64,000 nt of DNA. It comes from Scatophagus argus. Taxonomy: Eukaryota; Chordata; Actinopteri; Scatophagidae. This document shows positions 41,951 through 52,779 of this stretch, one piece after another. Positions within the stretch are counted from its first letter, which is position 1, and every line of letters begins with the position of its first letter. The notes below the pieces were generated by a model that did not search any database, was not told where the DNA came from, and was given only the letters and a program-made list of their open reading frames with translations. The stretch is from the NCBI RefSeq assembly GCF_020382885.2, contig NC_058506.1:9340318-9404317 (forward strand). Reading direction: 5' to 3'. Position numbers and translations under genes: made by a program.

Positions 41951-42893
41951 TCAAGGACTCAGAAGACCCACTGCCACAGGAAGTGACATCACCAGAGACA
42001 AAAGCCATGGCGCTGATTTGAACATGACGCTCATTGCAGAGCAGATTGGAAGAAGCCCTGCAACAGAGCAGAACGCAACTTCAGATATTGTTCCAGGTGG
42101 CAGCTGGAGGAAACACAGAAAACAAGCTGAAGTGAACTCTACTCACTGTGATGGACGGCCATGCTGTTCTCCTTCCAGCTGTCGCCCTGATAAACCCTGC
42201 AGGTGTAGGTGAAAGGCCTCTCATCAGCCAGAGGGGCCCAGGTGAGGCGGCACAGAGTGGGAGTGACCAGGCTAACGTTGCTCCTCCTGCGGTCCTCTGT
42301 GGACACATATATGACGGCGTTGGGGACCGTGCTGCCCACCAGACGGCTGTCCTGCCGATACTCACAGTATGGACCGGGAACCTGGTAGGTGGCCAGAAAC
42401 TCACAGTCCACCCTGACATTTCTCTCCAGGTAAGTTAGACATGGAAACATCTGAGGACCTCGTGGAGTGAAGAGAAACCGAGTCACTGAGCTCACTGAAA
42501 GAGATACAGTGTGAATTGCACATTTTCGTTGAATCCTGAAGAAAAACTTGCTGCTGTCTACACAGGAACACAAAATAAATAAACCAACAATTTATGAATG
42601 AATATAACTTAAGCAATTAATAAAACTTGATTAATTATTATGAGATGTTATTTGAGTGTTTTTTGGATATATATTTTATTTCGATGTAGAAATACCCTTA
42701 GTCAAAAGTCTGTTTTTATTTCTTAATTACATATTGCATTTCAAAACATCACTTTTATTACCATGGCGTTACTTTATCTGTGGCCTTGCACCTTTTAGCC
42801 CATCATGTATAAGCCAGCAAGCTCAAAAACCACTGACAAAAAGTAGCCCTTTTAGATAGAGCAGCTACAACAACAAGGTTAAGCAGTAGTAAT

Positions 42894-42925
<32 letters not shown>

Positions 42926-44133
42926 AGTAGTAAACTACACTTGATAATTTCATGCAATTTACATTATACATACAAAAGTATTGGGATGGGGCTGTTTTCA
43001 GGAGTTGGGCTCGGCCCCTGACTTCCAGTGAAGGGAAATCTTAATGCTTCAGCATACCAAGACATTTTGGACAATGCTATGCTGCCAACTTTGTGGCAAC
43101 AGTTTGGGGAAGACCCTTTTCTATTCCAGCATGACTGTGTCCCAGTGCACAAAGCAAAGCCCCATAAAGACATGGCTGAATGAGTTTGGTGTGGAAGAAC
43201 TTGACTGGCCCACACAGAGTCCTGACCTCAACCCCATCAAACACCTTTGGGATGAACTGGAACAGAGACTGAGAGCCAGACCTTTTGGTCCAACATCAGT
43301 GTCTGACCTCACAAATGCTCTACTGCATGAATGGGCAAACAATCTCTCAGAAACACTGCAACACCTTGTGGAAAACCTTCGCAGAAGAGTGGAAGGTGTT
43401 GGTTTCAAAGCTGTCTGTGCATTTAGAATGCACATTAAAGTCCCTGTTGGTGTAATGGTCAGGTGTCCCAATACTTTTATCTATGTTATGTATCTGTCTA
43501 TGCATTCATTTATCTTAAACACTCCGGAGCTCCACAGTACCTCTTTGTGTTATATACATCATGTAGACTTAATGTAGAATTAATTTAGGTCTTTGCAGGT
43601 ATTTGTTTCTGTATCAGAGCTCTTGGATGGATGTAAACTTGGCTTTTACACATTTCACCCACTTCAATTCACTGTGAAAGTATAACTTGGGTTGGAAGTG
43701 GGCCTAAAAACATCCTTATATGAACTTCTGCACATGGATTACATAATGATCTCTGTGGTGAAACTGGGTAATGACACCTCTGCTGCAGTGTTACTGGATT
43801 TTTATCTGTCACGCACAATCAGGAGTCAGATTGACTTGAAATGTTGACATTTACTTTAATAGTACACCTTTCACTTATTACCTTTCAGGTATGTTTTTTT
43901 ATATAGCCACCCACTGTAAGTCCTTATAAATCCAACTTTAAAGATGAGTGGCCAACATCAGACAAAATTTTGGCTACCACAACCTCAAACCCCAGTCATA
44001 TGTTTCTTTAGTAGAACTAATAAATACAGCCTGAACTAGTAAATGCACAAGAATGACACATACTGTGAGTTTGATGCGTCATCATTATCCTGCCAAACAG
44101 GAGACAGGCCGCGGTGAAGAGATGCAACTCCAT
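41951..44133 (-). CDS. Thy-1-like GPI-anchored Ig-domain protein, paralog A
   Basis: Thy-1 proteins are small Ig-V cell-surface glycoproteins held by a GPI anchor. Coding exons on the minus strand: 44064-44133, 42147-42494 and 41951-42057, in phase, 174 residues. Exon 1 encodes a signal peptide (MELHLFTAACLLFG). Exon 2 is the Ig domain: FPCLTYLERNVRVDCEF, then GPYCEYRQ, a glycosylation site in RSNVSLV, TLCRLTW and FTYTCRVYQ. The last exon encodes LLPICSAMSVMFKSAPWLLS and a hydrophobic end, matching the layout of the Thy-1 anchor signal, with Cys as probable attachment site. Splice phases equal those of the plus-strand gene at 48722-49493 and both last exons are 107 bp, so the two are paralogs. 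The exon 1 end is uncertain: canonical GTATGT after 44064 was chosen, but a GC donor after CTGTTTG also keeps the phase. The large intron holds a Tc1-type fossil. Confidence 0.75.
42885..42933 (+). repeat. (AGT)n microsatellite
   Basis: About 15 trinucleotide units with one or two interruptions, inside intron 1 of the minus-strand Thy-1-like gene. Confidence 0.9.
42967..43486 (+). mobile_element. internally deleted Tc1/mariner-type transposon
   Basis: About 520 bp with short imperfect terminal inverted repeats: AAAAGTATTGGGA at 42974-42986 and TCCCAATACTTTT at 43466-43478. Between them, a plus-strand frame keeps the C-terminal part of a Tc1-type transposase: GVEELDWPTQSPDLNPIKHL is the third-catalytic-residue region (usually SPDLNPIEHLW). 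Here K replaces the expected catalytic E and the N-terminal two thirds are missing, so it cannot be active. It sits in intron 1 of the Thy-1-like gene. Confidence 0.9.
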
Positions 44134-44520
44134 AGCGATTAGTATCAGTCCGATCAGATGAACAACCTTCACACCACGTTATGACCTGGCAGAGTTCAAC
44201 ATGGGACTTCAATGAGAAAGTTGATCAGAGCTACAGCTGCAGAACAGGCCACCATGAGTGATTAAAGCAGAATACCATAACATGCTTCTAATCTGTAGAG
44301 ACATAAAGTAAACATGCAACTTACACCTGCACCATAGAATAGGTTGGTGTATCCACTAGCGCAGTGTTACTGGGGATGGATGCTGTTGTGCCTGCAGCGC
44401 AAATGCAGACAGGACTACGCCCATGCAGAATCTCAGCGCTGCAGCAAAACTACGGAGCTCGCCTCCCCTGCAGTGGGCGCATTGTGGCCTTACTGCAGGT
44501 GAGAGAAGCGGACAGCCATG

Positions 44521-44559
44521 CAGACATGCTTCGCAGACATGCTTCACAGACATGCATAG
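44521..44559 (+). repeat. 13-bp x 3 tandem repeat
   Basis: Three units of CAGACATGCTTCG, the third ending ATAG, near the presumed promoter of the minus-strand Thy-1-like gene. Confidence 0.8.
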
Positions 44560-46769
44560 CGACCGGAAAATGTTGAGTTTTCTATTAAGACTGTTTCAGA
44601 GATGAGACAGCCGCTCCTACCTGATAATCGGTCCCTTTGCGGAGGTTGAGCTGCGCCCGTGTAACGCCTCGGTATGCTGAGCAGTATCAGCATAGCAGAG
44701 CTGACTTCTGACTGAGGGTGTACGTCCTCACTGAGACAGACACCCAGTCTACACACACGCTTTTATCATAAAAAGACCCCATCCTCTTCATCACGGGGGT
44801 TCCCGAGCAGGACCAATTTTAATACGACATTGATTTATTTTTCCTTTCATTAATGGGGGAACAAAGTTAAAGCAAAAGAGATTTTACTCTCAATCTGTGT
44901 GATTCAAGCCTGATGAAGAAGTGATCGAGGCTGATGCAGGCCTATTGAAAAGTTGGGGGGACTGGAATTTGGCAAGCAACCAATCAATTTGCTTTTCACA
45001 ACACTTCCAACACTCTCGCCCCAGATAGTTGATTTTGAGGAGCATCTGGGTGCAAAGGAAGAGCTCCCCCTGCAGGACGAAATCTGGAAGCGCCACCACA
45101 AATGTGTTAAATACAGGAGTGGATGTTTTGGTAACATCTAATGTGGAAAAACAAAAGAAATTAGAAGAAACTAGTTAGTAATTAGTAGAATTAGTAGAAA
45201 CTAATTACGGGTCACCTCTGCCGTGTTTTGACCAAAGAAATACACCATCAAAATGTTCACAATCAAAATAAACTTTAGTAAAATGTTGATACTGCTATAG
45301 ATCAGTCAAGCAAACATGGGGGGATAGGAAAAACATTATGTAATATAACATTTAAACAATAATTTACTGATGATCCTTAACTGTTGTTGTGTATGGGGGC
45401 TGCAGAGGTCTATTATGCAGGATGAAGCTGTGCTGTACATTCATCTGTGAGAATTTCCTAAATCAAAGTGATACGATACTTGACTTGGCATCATAAATGT
45501 GGAAATCAGTTACTGCTTGCCTCTGTGGACGAAAGGGACTGAGTCTGAAGATTCAAGCCCTCAGTGAACTTAGCAGACAGTGCTAATGCTTTGGGATAAC
45601 TTCCTTCTAAATAAAAGATGTTTTTTTTACACTGGGATAGCAACAGTGCAGAAAAATGGTGTGTTTTTTTGTTAAGCAACCATTATATGTAGAAAATATC
45701 TTTCTTATAAATGCAGAAATTCCACATATGAACAAAGACAGGCTGGGTCACTACACATTAGGCACAGTGACATGCTCATGCAGGGGAAGAGAGATAACAG
45801 AAAATGAACACACAACTGATGGACGCTAAGAAAAAAGCAATGTACACAACCGAGGGCTTTAAAGGGTAGTGACTCAATCAATACTTGATGCAGTTTGATA
45901 CTATAAAGACAGTGCTGTATAGTAGTACAGTACTCATAGTATCGTGTGTGTCACTGAGGAAGAATAGATGGCGCTTCATCTGCAGTGAATCAGCAGCAGC
46001 CAGCAGAGCAGCAGCAGCAGGGATCACAGTTACAGAATTTCAAATGAATATGGCTGAGATCACTACAACTACTTTCTGATAGTCAAAAGGTAGGATGCAA
46101 AAATGTGAACATATCATATATGAAATAAAATACAGGGTAAAGTGGCAGGTGTGCTCTGCTTTCATTGTTTGCTTTGGTCTGTGCCTTTCAGAGAGCTTTG
46201 CAGCGATTCTGCCAGTGTCCTGGGAGACAGCTTCAGTATGGCACTTGTTCAGCAACCGCCTAAGAAGGACCTTGACAGAAGGGATGAGCAGTGTGAAGAG
46301 GATACAGAGGATTCAGTGGGTCTAGCTCAGTGGATTTAACATACTGCTCTATTTGTTCTTAAGTCAATGTTGCCTCTTTTTACACAGCCACAGCCATCAA
46401 TATTTGGATAATTGCTTTGTCACATTATATATTTATTCAACAACATTCTGCTACTGACAACTGAGAGGCTCATTTTCTATTTTCTGCTCTGCCAGTGTGT
46501 GGTGTCATTTTGATAAAAGAAATTCTGCTGTCTGCTCTGTTGCTCTCCACTCCACATAGTTTGTATGTAATAACAGTTAAATAGTAAATAAATAGCTAAA
46601 TAGTTAAGTTGGCTGCTAAGTTTGAGATGAGAGCTACCACATGAAGATGCCACAGGCCTTTCTTTTACTACCACTGGCCTTGTAGTGACAAGGAGAAGCT
46701 AGTCCTAATTTGTAGGCATGCCAGTTAGCTGCTTGGCTCTACACGTGACATCATTGTCAGCCTCTTAAT

Positions 46770-47130
46770 CTGTTGGCCCACCACTCTGGTCCAAGCATCG
46801 CAACAACTACTGGATGATTATCATTAAATTTAGTACAGATATTCATGATCCCCGAGGATAAAACCTACTGATTTTGATGAACCCCTGACTCTTCCTGAGG
46901 TTCACATGTTCGGTGTGAATCCAAACGACTGCAAAGATTGCCATGAAGTTTAGTACATGCATTCACGTGTTCCTCTGCGTGAGTTACCTGAAATACCTGC
47001 AACATTAATGACATTCCTACCAGCCTGAGCAACATGATAACATGGCGAGGATAACTCGCTTCTCGCAGTATCAGCTTGCTATAGTATGAGTATTGTCATT
47101 GTGAGCCTTTATCTCAAAGCAGCCATGTAG
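46770..47130 (+). repeat. dispersed fish repeat, copy 2
   Basis: Related to the repeat at 24530-24830: shares CCATGAAGTTTAGTACA, TGCAACATTAATGACATTCC and ATTGTCATTGTGAGC. More decayed, boundaries approximate. Confidence 0.5.
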
Positions 47131-47244
47131 CTCTTCTGTGCACACCTGTCCCCTCCCCCTCTCTGTAATCATGTAATCTCTGTTTTGCAGGACTCACAAA
47201 TTTACATATTCTTTGTTTGTGCTGTCATATAACTGAGTGAGCAT

Positions 47245-47295
47245 GACACAGGCTACTGTCTGACACAGGTTAGTGTCTGACACAGGCTACTGTCC
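47245..47295 (+). repeat. 17-bp x 3 tandem repeat
   Basis: Units at 47245-47261, 47262-47278 and 47279-47295 (GACACAGGCTACTGTCT type); the middle unit differs at two sites. Confidence 0.9.
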
Positions 47296-48135
47296 ACATG
47301 TGATTAAAGCTGAAGTGTAAATACAGATGGATTATTTCCCTCTGTAGGCCTACTTAAAATCAGCCTTGTTCTTTTACTGTCTTCAAACGGGTCTACCTAA
47401 TCATTGTCCAAAAGCTTTCTTTCCCTTACCTTTTCAGATTTAGCCAGCTTAGTGAGAACATACACGAGATAAGTCGGAGCTTTGAAGTAGCCCACTAAAT
47501 AGTCTAATTTTGGGACTTAATCTGTTTTAATGTAATACTGATGTAGTTATTAGTGCCATGCTATGAGCAGAATACTAAAACGATTACTATATTATCCTAT
47601 GTTTTCTTTTGTTTTCATTTGTACTTTTTTTTATTTCATGCAGGTGTAAATGTAGCATCATAGCTCTCCAGTATATTAGTTGAACTGAACTGCATATTAG
47701 TATTTAATATGTATATACTTTAATTTTTGTTGGTAAAGTAGGTAAGAAACTGCTGACTCGTACTGTATTTGCACATTGAATGAGGACATACTGTATAAAA
47801 CTGCTGCTGAGGTGTCTTGGCTAATCAAACCCTTCCCCATTCAGCAGCTTGAATTCAGTCGTTCAGTGTGTGGCCAGAGGTTTGTGTATTGACATGTGAT
47901 CCTCTGGTAAAACAGGGAGGAGAAATCGATGAAGAAATCCTTATACAATACTGAAAAATGTCCCCAAAGTCCATTGGAGCAGCATTTTCTCCCTCCTTCT
48001 CTCACCCCCTCCGCTCCCTCCCTGTCGCTCTCCCTCCCTCTCTCCTCTGTTTCTTCTATAAGCCGACCTCTACTGTATCTACCCCTGGCATCACACTGCA
48101 GAGCACTGAGGAAGGCTCAAACTGCATCCGACAAG

Positions 48136-48708
48136 GTGAGAGTGATTCATATACTGTTCTTCACTGGATCTGAGCTATGCTGAAATAATGCTTTTGTTTT
48201 AGTCTGGATGAAATGTTTGGTTTAACACAGGAGACAGCACTATAGCAAATATTTGAATAAAGACGAGAGCAGGTTTGGATCAAGCAAATAAAATAGCGCT
48301 GAACTGCTTTATGTATTTTCTTAATATTTTCAGTAGGCAAATAATCAGTGTGTGTTCTCGAGAGAGGTGAAGCACAGAAATGTGTCAGTGCCGGCAGTTC
48401 ACCAGTGAAGTTTGCAGTTAATTTCTTTGCAGTGTAAATAACGAGGCTGTATTGTACCCAGTTGTTCAGTATTATGGTACAGAGACTTTTCTACAGGAAC
48501 CTCCGTCGATTTGCACAAAGCTGCAGGAGTGTGGGATTCGTGTCTCAGAAATGTGACCCCGCTCTTCACACTGTGCTCAGCTTCATTTGAGTTGAATCTC
48601 AACAATGTAGAGAGCAAAATAAACAGACTAGCTGTTCTACTGTATAGTCATTTCCTGGTGCTAGTTTGCTCTGAGTGTTTTATTCAATATCTTTTCTTTC
48701 GTTTACAG
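48136..48708 (+). other. leader intron of the plus-strand Thy-1-like gene
   Basis: A leader exon seems to end ATCCGACAAG/GTGAGA at 48135 after a long pyrimidine-rich stretch (about 47990-48060). An acceptor TTCGTTTACAG at 48708 begins the exon carrying the start codon. Mammalian THY1 also has a non-coding first exon. The splice is inferred only from signals. Confidence 0.5.
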
Positions 48709-48721
48709 AGGAGCTTGAAGA

Positions 48722-49493
48722 ATGTTCTTCCTTGCCATAATTTTACTTTTTGGTAAGATCAAATTTATGTCAGTAGAGCACATATTTCTAATATTTGTTC
48801 ATTTTTTTTCCCTTTCATTATGAATGTGTTTCTCGTCTGAGTGCGTTTCTGACATTAGGTTTATGAACTGGTGTTCTCAAAGGGTTGGTTAATATCTGAT
48901 CATCCTTTTGTGTTACACCACACATAGGCTTTGCCTCAGCCCAGAGGGTGATTCAGTTGCATTATTGCTCAATAGATGAGCACCACCTCAGGATGGACTG
49001 TAAATATGCGCTCCCCCCTGAGTCACCAGAACCATTTTGCAAGTATACCAATGGTGAAAGGCTCTTCGACACCACTGACCCAGACGAGGAGCAGCACGCC
49101 CCCTTCAAGAATCGCGCTAAAGTCCGCATCTTTCCCGGCAACATCTGCCGCCTGCTGTTTAAAAACCTGCCCAATGGCAAGTCCAACTTCACCTGCAACA
49201 TCAAATTTGCAGACTCAGCCACAGCGACCAAAACCTCCGTGGTTGAGAAAAGTAAGCGGCCTGTGCTCATGGTCATTGTTTAAAACAACTATGCACATCC
49301 TGTTATTTTACAAAGAGAAAAAGATTTGAGCAACTTCCAAACAAAAAGCTCCTCCTTCTGAACCTGCATCATTTTTCTTATTGCAGAGCTCCTCCTCCCC
49401 TGCTCAGCGTGGAGTGTCCTATTACAAAGCTGCAGTGGCCTACTGCTGACCTTGATGACACTTCCCATGCTGCTGGAAATTCACTGGCTGTGA
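48722..49493 (+). CDS. thy1: Thy-1-like GPI-anchored Ig-domain protein, paralog B
   Basis: Thy-1 is a small GPI-anchored Ig-V protein of neurons and other cells, involved in adhesion and signalling. Exons: 48722-48752, 48928-49251 and 49387-49493, in phase, 153 residues (mammalian precursor about 161). Exon 1 gives a signal peptide (MFFLAIILLFGFASAQ continues into exon 2). The Ig exon holds IQLHYCSIDEHHLRMDCKYA, the glycosylation-type site NFT in KSNFTCNIKF, and an additional pair PFCKY and NICRLLF. The final exon, LLLPCSAWSVLLQSCSGLLL and onward, is a GPI signal; its Cys lines up with the anchor-site Cys of Thy-1 (LVKCEGISLLAQ). Exon layout (signal, Ig, anchor) and phases match THY1. A methionine at 48948 inside the Ig exon is not the start. 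The name is a family-level call; either paralog could be the annotated thy1. Confidence 0.8.
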
Positions 49494-49807
49494 ACAAGGT
49501 GCCAAACTGCTGCACATATTTAACAATGCGCCTATAATCATCTGGTAACTGCTACTGGATTCTCCTCAAGTTGTGTGTATATGCACAAAGTGCGATGAGT
49601 TGAACCGAATGAACGCACAGTATACGTTTGGTATGTCACAGGCCTGCTTAGTCTGCATCATGCAATCAATACTAAGCACACACAGCGCAATTGCATATAC
49701 TTTATACTCTACAGTACTCTCACATATAAACAATTGCTGAAATGTACAGCACAGTTCAAGTCTACTGGGTCCATGTCGACCACTTCGACTTGCAGAACAG
49801 GGCAATG

Positions 49808-49813
49808 AATAAA
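49808..49813 (+). terminator. candidate polyadenylation signal, Thy-1-like gene B
   Basis: AATAAA 315 bp beyond the stop codon. Another lies at 50678-50683. Confidence 0.45.
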
Positions 49814-50865
49814 AAGCATGAATGTGACGTAGCCCTAAAACTTAAAGTCTATATATTCTAAAACATTTCAGTATCTACACTGAATAATTTTAGTGATTTT
49901 ATTCAACATAGTGAAAGCTTTTGAGTCTTTAGCCTCCAGTTTTAATAACAACATAGGAAGAAATATCTATGGGGATAGCAAATAAGACTTTAAAGAGGGA
50001 TGAAAAACGCTTTGGCTAAACCACCTGGGGACTGAAATTTTCTCAACTCAAAAGTGAGGCAACGTTGCACTCTGCACTACGTTTCATCACTCTTTAAGGT
50101 AAGTAATCTATTTTGCCCGACTCAAATCTATCCCCTGTGTCTCTTCTTGGTTGCCAGATGATGAGAGCAGATAGAGGTAACCTTGTGCCACACAGGTCCA
50201 CCAATGGAAGGCTGTATGTGTCAATAAAATCCAGGCAGGGCAACACAGATGGATTTAGGGCAATTTAATCCAGTGATAAGCAGAAAAACAAAAATTATGA
50301 AACTGTTTTTTGACTGACCACTAATGGATGCATGAGCAATAATGTCTGTTCTATTCTTCTCTATTCTGAGGAAACCAAGACAAACTCTACAGTTTTATTT
50401 CGCCTTTCACTTGTGCCTGAGACGCATCATCCATGTTCAGCTGAAGCCTGTTGTCACAAATGTACAGTATGTCTCTGAACACTTTATGTTTAGACAGATC
50501 CACACTGATGGTTCAATTTATAAATTTACACTGAATATGCTTTATATGGTGCAATGTTTTCTCTGATAATGTAAAGGATTTTTACTAATGTATATATTAG
50601 AGTAGGTAGTCTGTAGCCAAAGCACAATCATTAAATTGCACTGAAAAGCACTGCTGTACTATGTACTGTTTAATAACAATAAACTGAGCTGAAACTTAAC
50701 AGCAGCAACAAAGAAGAACATTGCTCATTAAATGAAACAAACCAATCAATTGAATATGTTTATGCATGAACTCGAGTCAGCACAATGTGCATTATGCTGA
50801 AGGTGCTTGTGATGTTCTGTAGGGGGCAGCACTGGAAGAAAATTAGATTGGACTTAACAGTATGG

Positions 50866-50940
50866 GATCTGAATCAGCTTTATTGGTCAAGTTTGCGTAT
50901 ACAAACAAGGAATTTGACTCCAGTTAGACTTTGCTCTCAA
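50866..50940 (+). repeat. LINE/SINE-type 3' tail fragment
   Basis: GAATCAGCTTTATTGGTCAA followed by ACAAGGAATTTGACTCC, the tail pattern also seen at 38799-38880 and, less closely, at 25521-25595. Confidence 0.5.
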
Positions 50941-51344
50941 GTACAAAACAAACACCTAACAGTAAGAACATAAAAGATACTACAACAAGATGAGGATAAA
51001 AGAAGAAGGCCAATGCTGTAGGCATGAGGAATTATCAAAACAAGCAAGACAGAGTATCTTGCTGGAGCAGGTACTTTAAAGGTTAACAGTGAACATGCAA
51101 GCACACAGACACACACACACAGAGGCTGAAAAAATATCCTGAAAACAATTTACTTTTGTATGTAGATTACAGTCCTCTTAAAATGAGAACTACAACACCA
51201 TATCCTCAAAACAGTGGATATCGCCTAAACAGGATTTGACTGTGCAGGGCAAATGTCTGAATAACTTAGAATTGACCCTTAACAGGTTGAGTGCATTTTG
51301 TCAAAGCTGTTTCATTGCACATTTATATAAATGTGTTTACCAGA

Positions 51345-51850
51345 CACATCGGAGACCACATATACACCATATCACCAAAAACATGTGGATGCCCGAACAT
51401 CACAACCTTTTGTAACAGCTCCACCTGAACAGTGGACATTGATATGTTGCTACAACAGTGTCCAGCATCTGTGAAGGGTTTCTCATGACATACAGTATAA
51501 GCACCTGGCTGCTGTGATTTACTCACATTCAGCTATCAGAGCATTAGTGAGCTTCACATTCAGTGCTCCAGTTCATCCAAAATGTGTTTAAGAAAACATG
51601 TAAAAACAGAGAAAAAGTCCTAAGACCCCACGGGTTGAATGGAACTGAGAGCTTTGTGCATGCAAGTCAAGTCAAGTTCTTCACCAAACTGGGCAAACCA
51701 CATGGAAACACTATATGATCTAAAATATGCTGTAGCATTAATATTTGCATTAACTGGAAATAAGAAGTGAAGGCCAAATGGTACAGAAAAGTAAAAAATG
51801 AGCCAATATGTTTGTTGATGTCCATGTAATTTTGGCCACATGCTGTTATC
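51345..51850 (-). mobile_element. decayed Tc1/mariner-type element, antisense
   Basis: Segments match the reverse complement of the element at 42967-43486: AGAGCATTAGTGAGCTTCAC (51539 on), GTCAAGTTCTTCACCAAACT and TATGCTGTAGCATTAATATT appear in the expected order. The ends, around AAAACATGTGGATGCCCGAA and GTCCATGTAATTTTGGCCAC, are degenerate inverted repeats. There is no open transposase frame. Confidence 0.75.
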
Positions 51851-52338
51851 TTATAGACCCCAAACTGTCATTATGCATGTTTTTCCTGCATTCGGGAACA
51901 CTTGTGTAACACATAATAACACAATGGCTGTCACTACTGCACCACTTTCACACAGAACTTTGTCTTGTACATGACAGTAAGACCATCAGTGGTATTATTT
52001 CAGTTAAATTGATGCTATTCCCATGCATAGAAAATAAAGATATTATAGCCCATACTGATGTTGTAAATTCTCTATACCTGCTGTATGCGGACTACTGTGT
52101 GGTAACCTTAAAAGAAACTTTAAATTAAATATCATTCAATGGTGAAAATGCATCAGATTTACTTCATTCACCGGCCACAATTCATGGAGAGGAATTTACT
52201 AATGTGCAAAGACATAAGCAATAAACAGAGGAAACAGATGGTGAGAGGGGACGAGAAGGCAGCACTGAGACTGGACAGAGTATTGTTTGTCTGGCAGAGA
52301 TGTGACAGACTGTGTAAACCAACCCAATCCGTGTTTAT

Positions 52339-52374
52339 TGAACCTCTGACATGAGGTGTCATGTCAGAGGTTCA
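52339..52374. repeat. perfect 16-bp hairpin upstream of f11r
   Basis: Arms 52339-52354 and 52359-52374 are exact reverse complements (TGAACCTCTGACATGA) with the four-base loop GGTG. It lies about 400 bp before the f11r start codon. Confidence 0.95.
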
Positions 52375-52779
52375 GATGCGGAAGAGATGGAAAACGTGAA
52401 CGTAACACATACACACAGACCAGCTTCTGCCACATCTCCTCCTTACGTCAGTGTGTTTTGGATCAGTTCTGATCTAGTCAGACCTGTTTTGTTTTGTTAA
52501 CTTCCCTGTTAGCGGAAGTCACCTAGCTCTCACCTGGGCGGAGTCTTCAGGTAAGAGCAGTTCAACCCTGATCGTAATGTCGACGCAGTGAATTAAGCGT
52601 CGGGGTATATACGCACCTGGTCGCATTTTTGTCACTAGAAAAAACTTTTTCATTGTGTTTTTTTTTTTGTTGTTGTTGTTGTTTTCGTTTGATTTTGTTT
52701 TTTTCTTTTCCTTAAAACTATTGTGAAGAGGAACACCGTCCGTCGGGTATCTGGAAAACGACCGACCAAACTGCTCAAG

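Larger units (their letters stand above)
44134..48135. other. divergent spacer between the two Thy-1-like genes
   Basis: About 4 kb with no recognised exon. The left end should hold the promoter and leader of the minus-strand gene; the right end has a leader exon of the plus-strand gene. Small tandem repeats lie at 44521-44559 (13 bp x 3, CAGACATGCTTCG-type) and 47245-47295 (17 bp x 3). A decayed fish repeat is at about 46770-47130. CAG-rich sequence lies at about 45988-46020. Confidence 0.5.
49494..52779. other. thy1 3' UTR and f11r upstream region
   Basis: No recognised exon. Holds the 3' UTR of the Thy-1-like gene, a retroposon tail (50866-50940), a Tc1-type fossil (51345-51850), a perfect hairpin (52339-52374) and the f11r promoter. 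The latter shows GCGGAAGTCAC (ETS-like) at about 52513 and a weak GGTATATAC at about 52602. Confidence 0.5.

Noticed and set aside
42148-42438. 96-codon plus-strand frame
   Set aside because: Antisense to the Ig exon of the minus-strand Thy-1-like gene.
40026-45090. Similar CTGCAGGAC...TGGAAGC phrases at about 40030 and 45070
   Set aside because: The match is short, and the flanks do not align, so it may be coincidence or an unresolvable old repeat.
52723-52779. Upstream ATG for f11r
   Set aside because: It would put 19 basic residues before the signal peptide.
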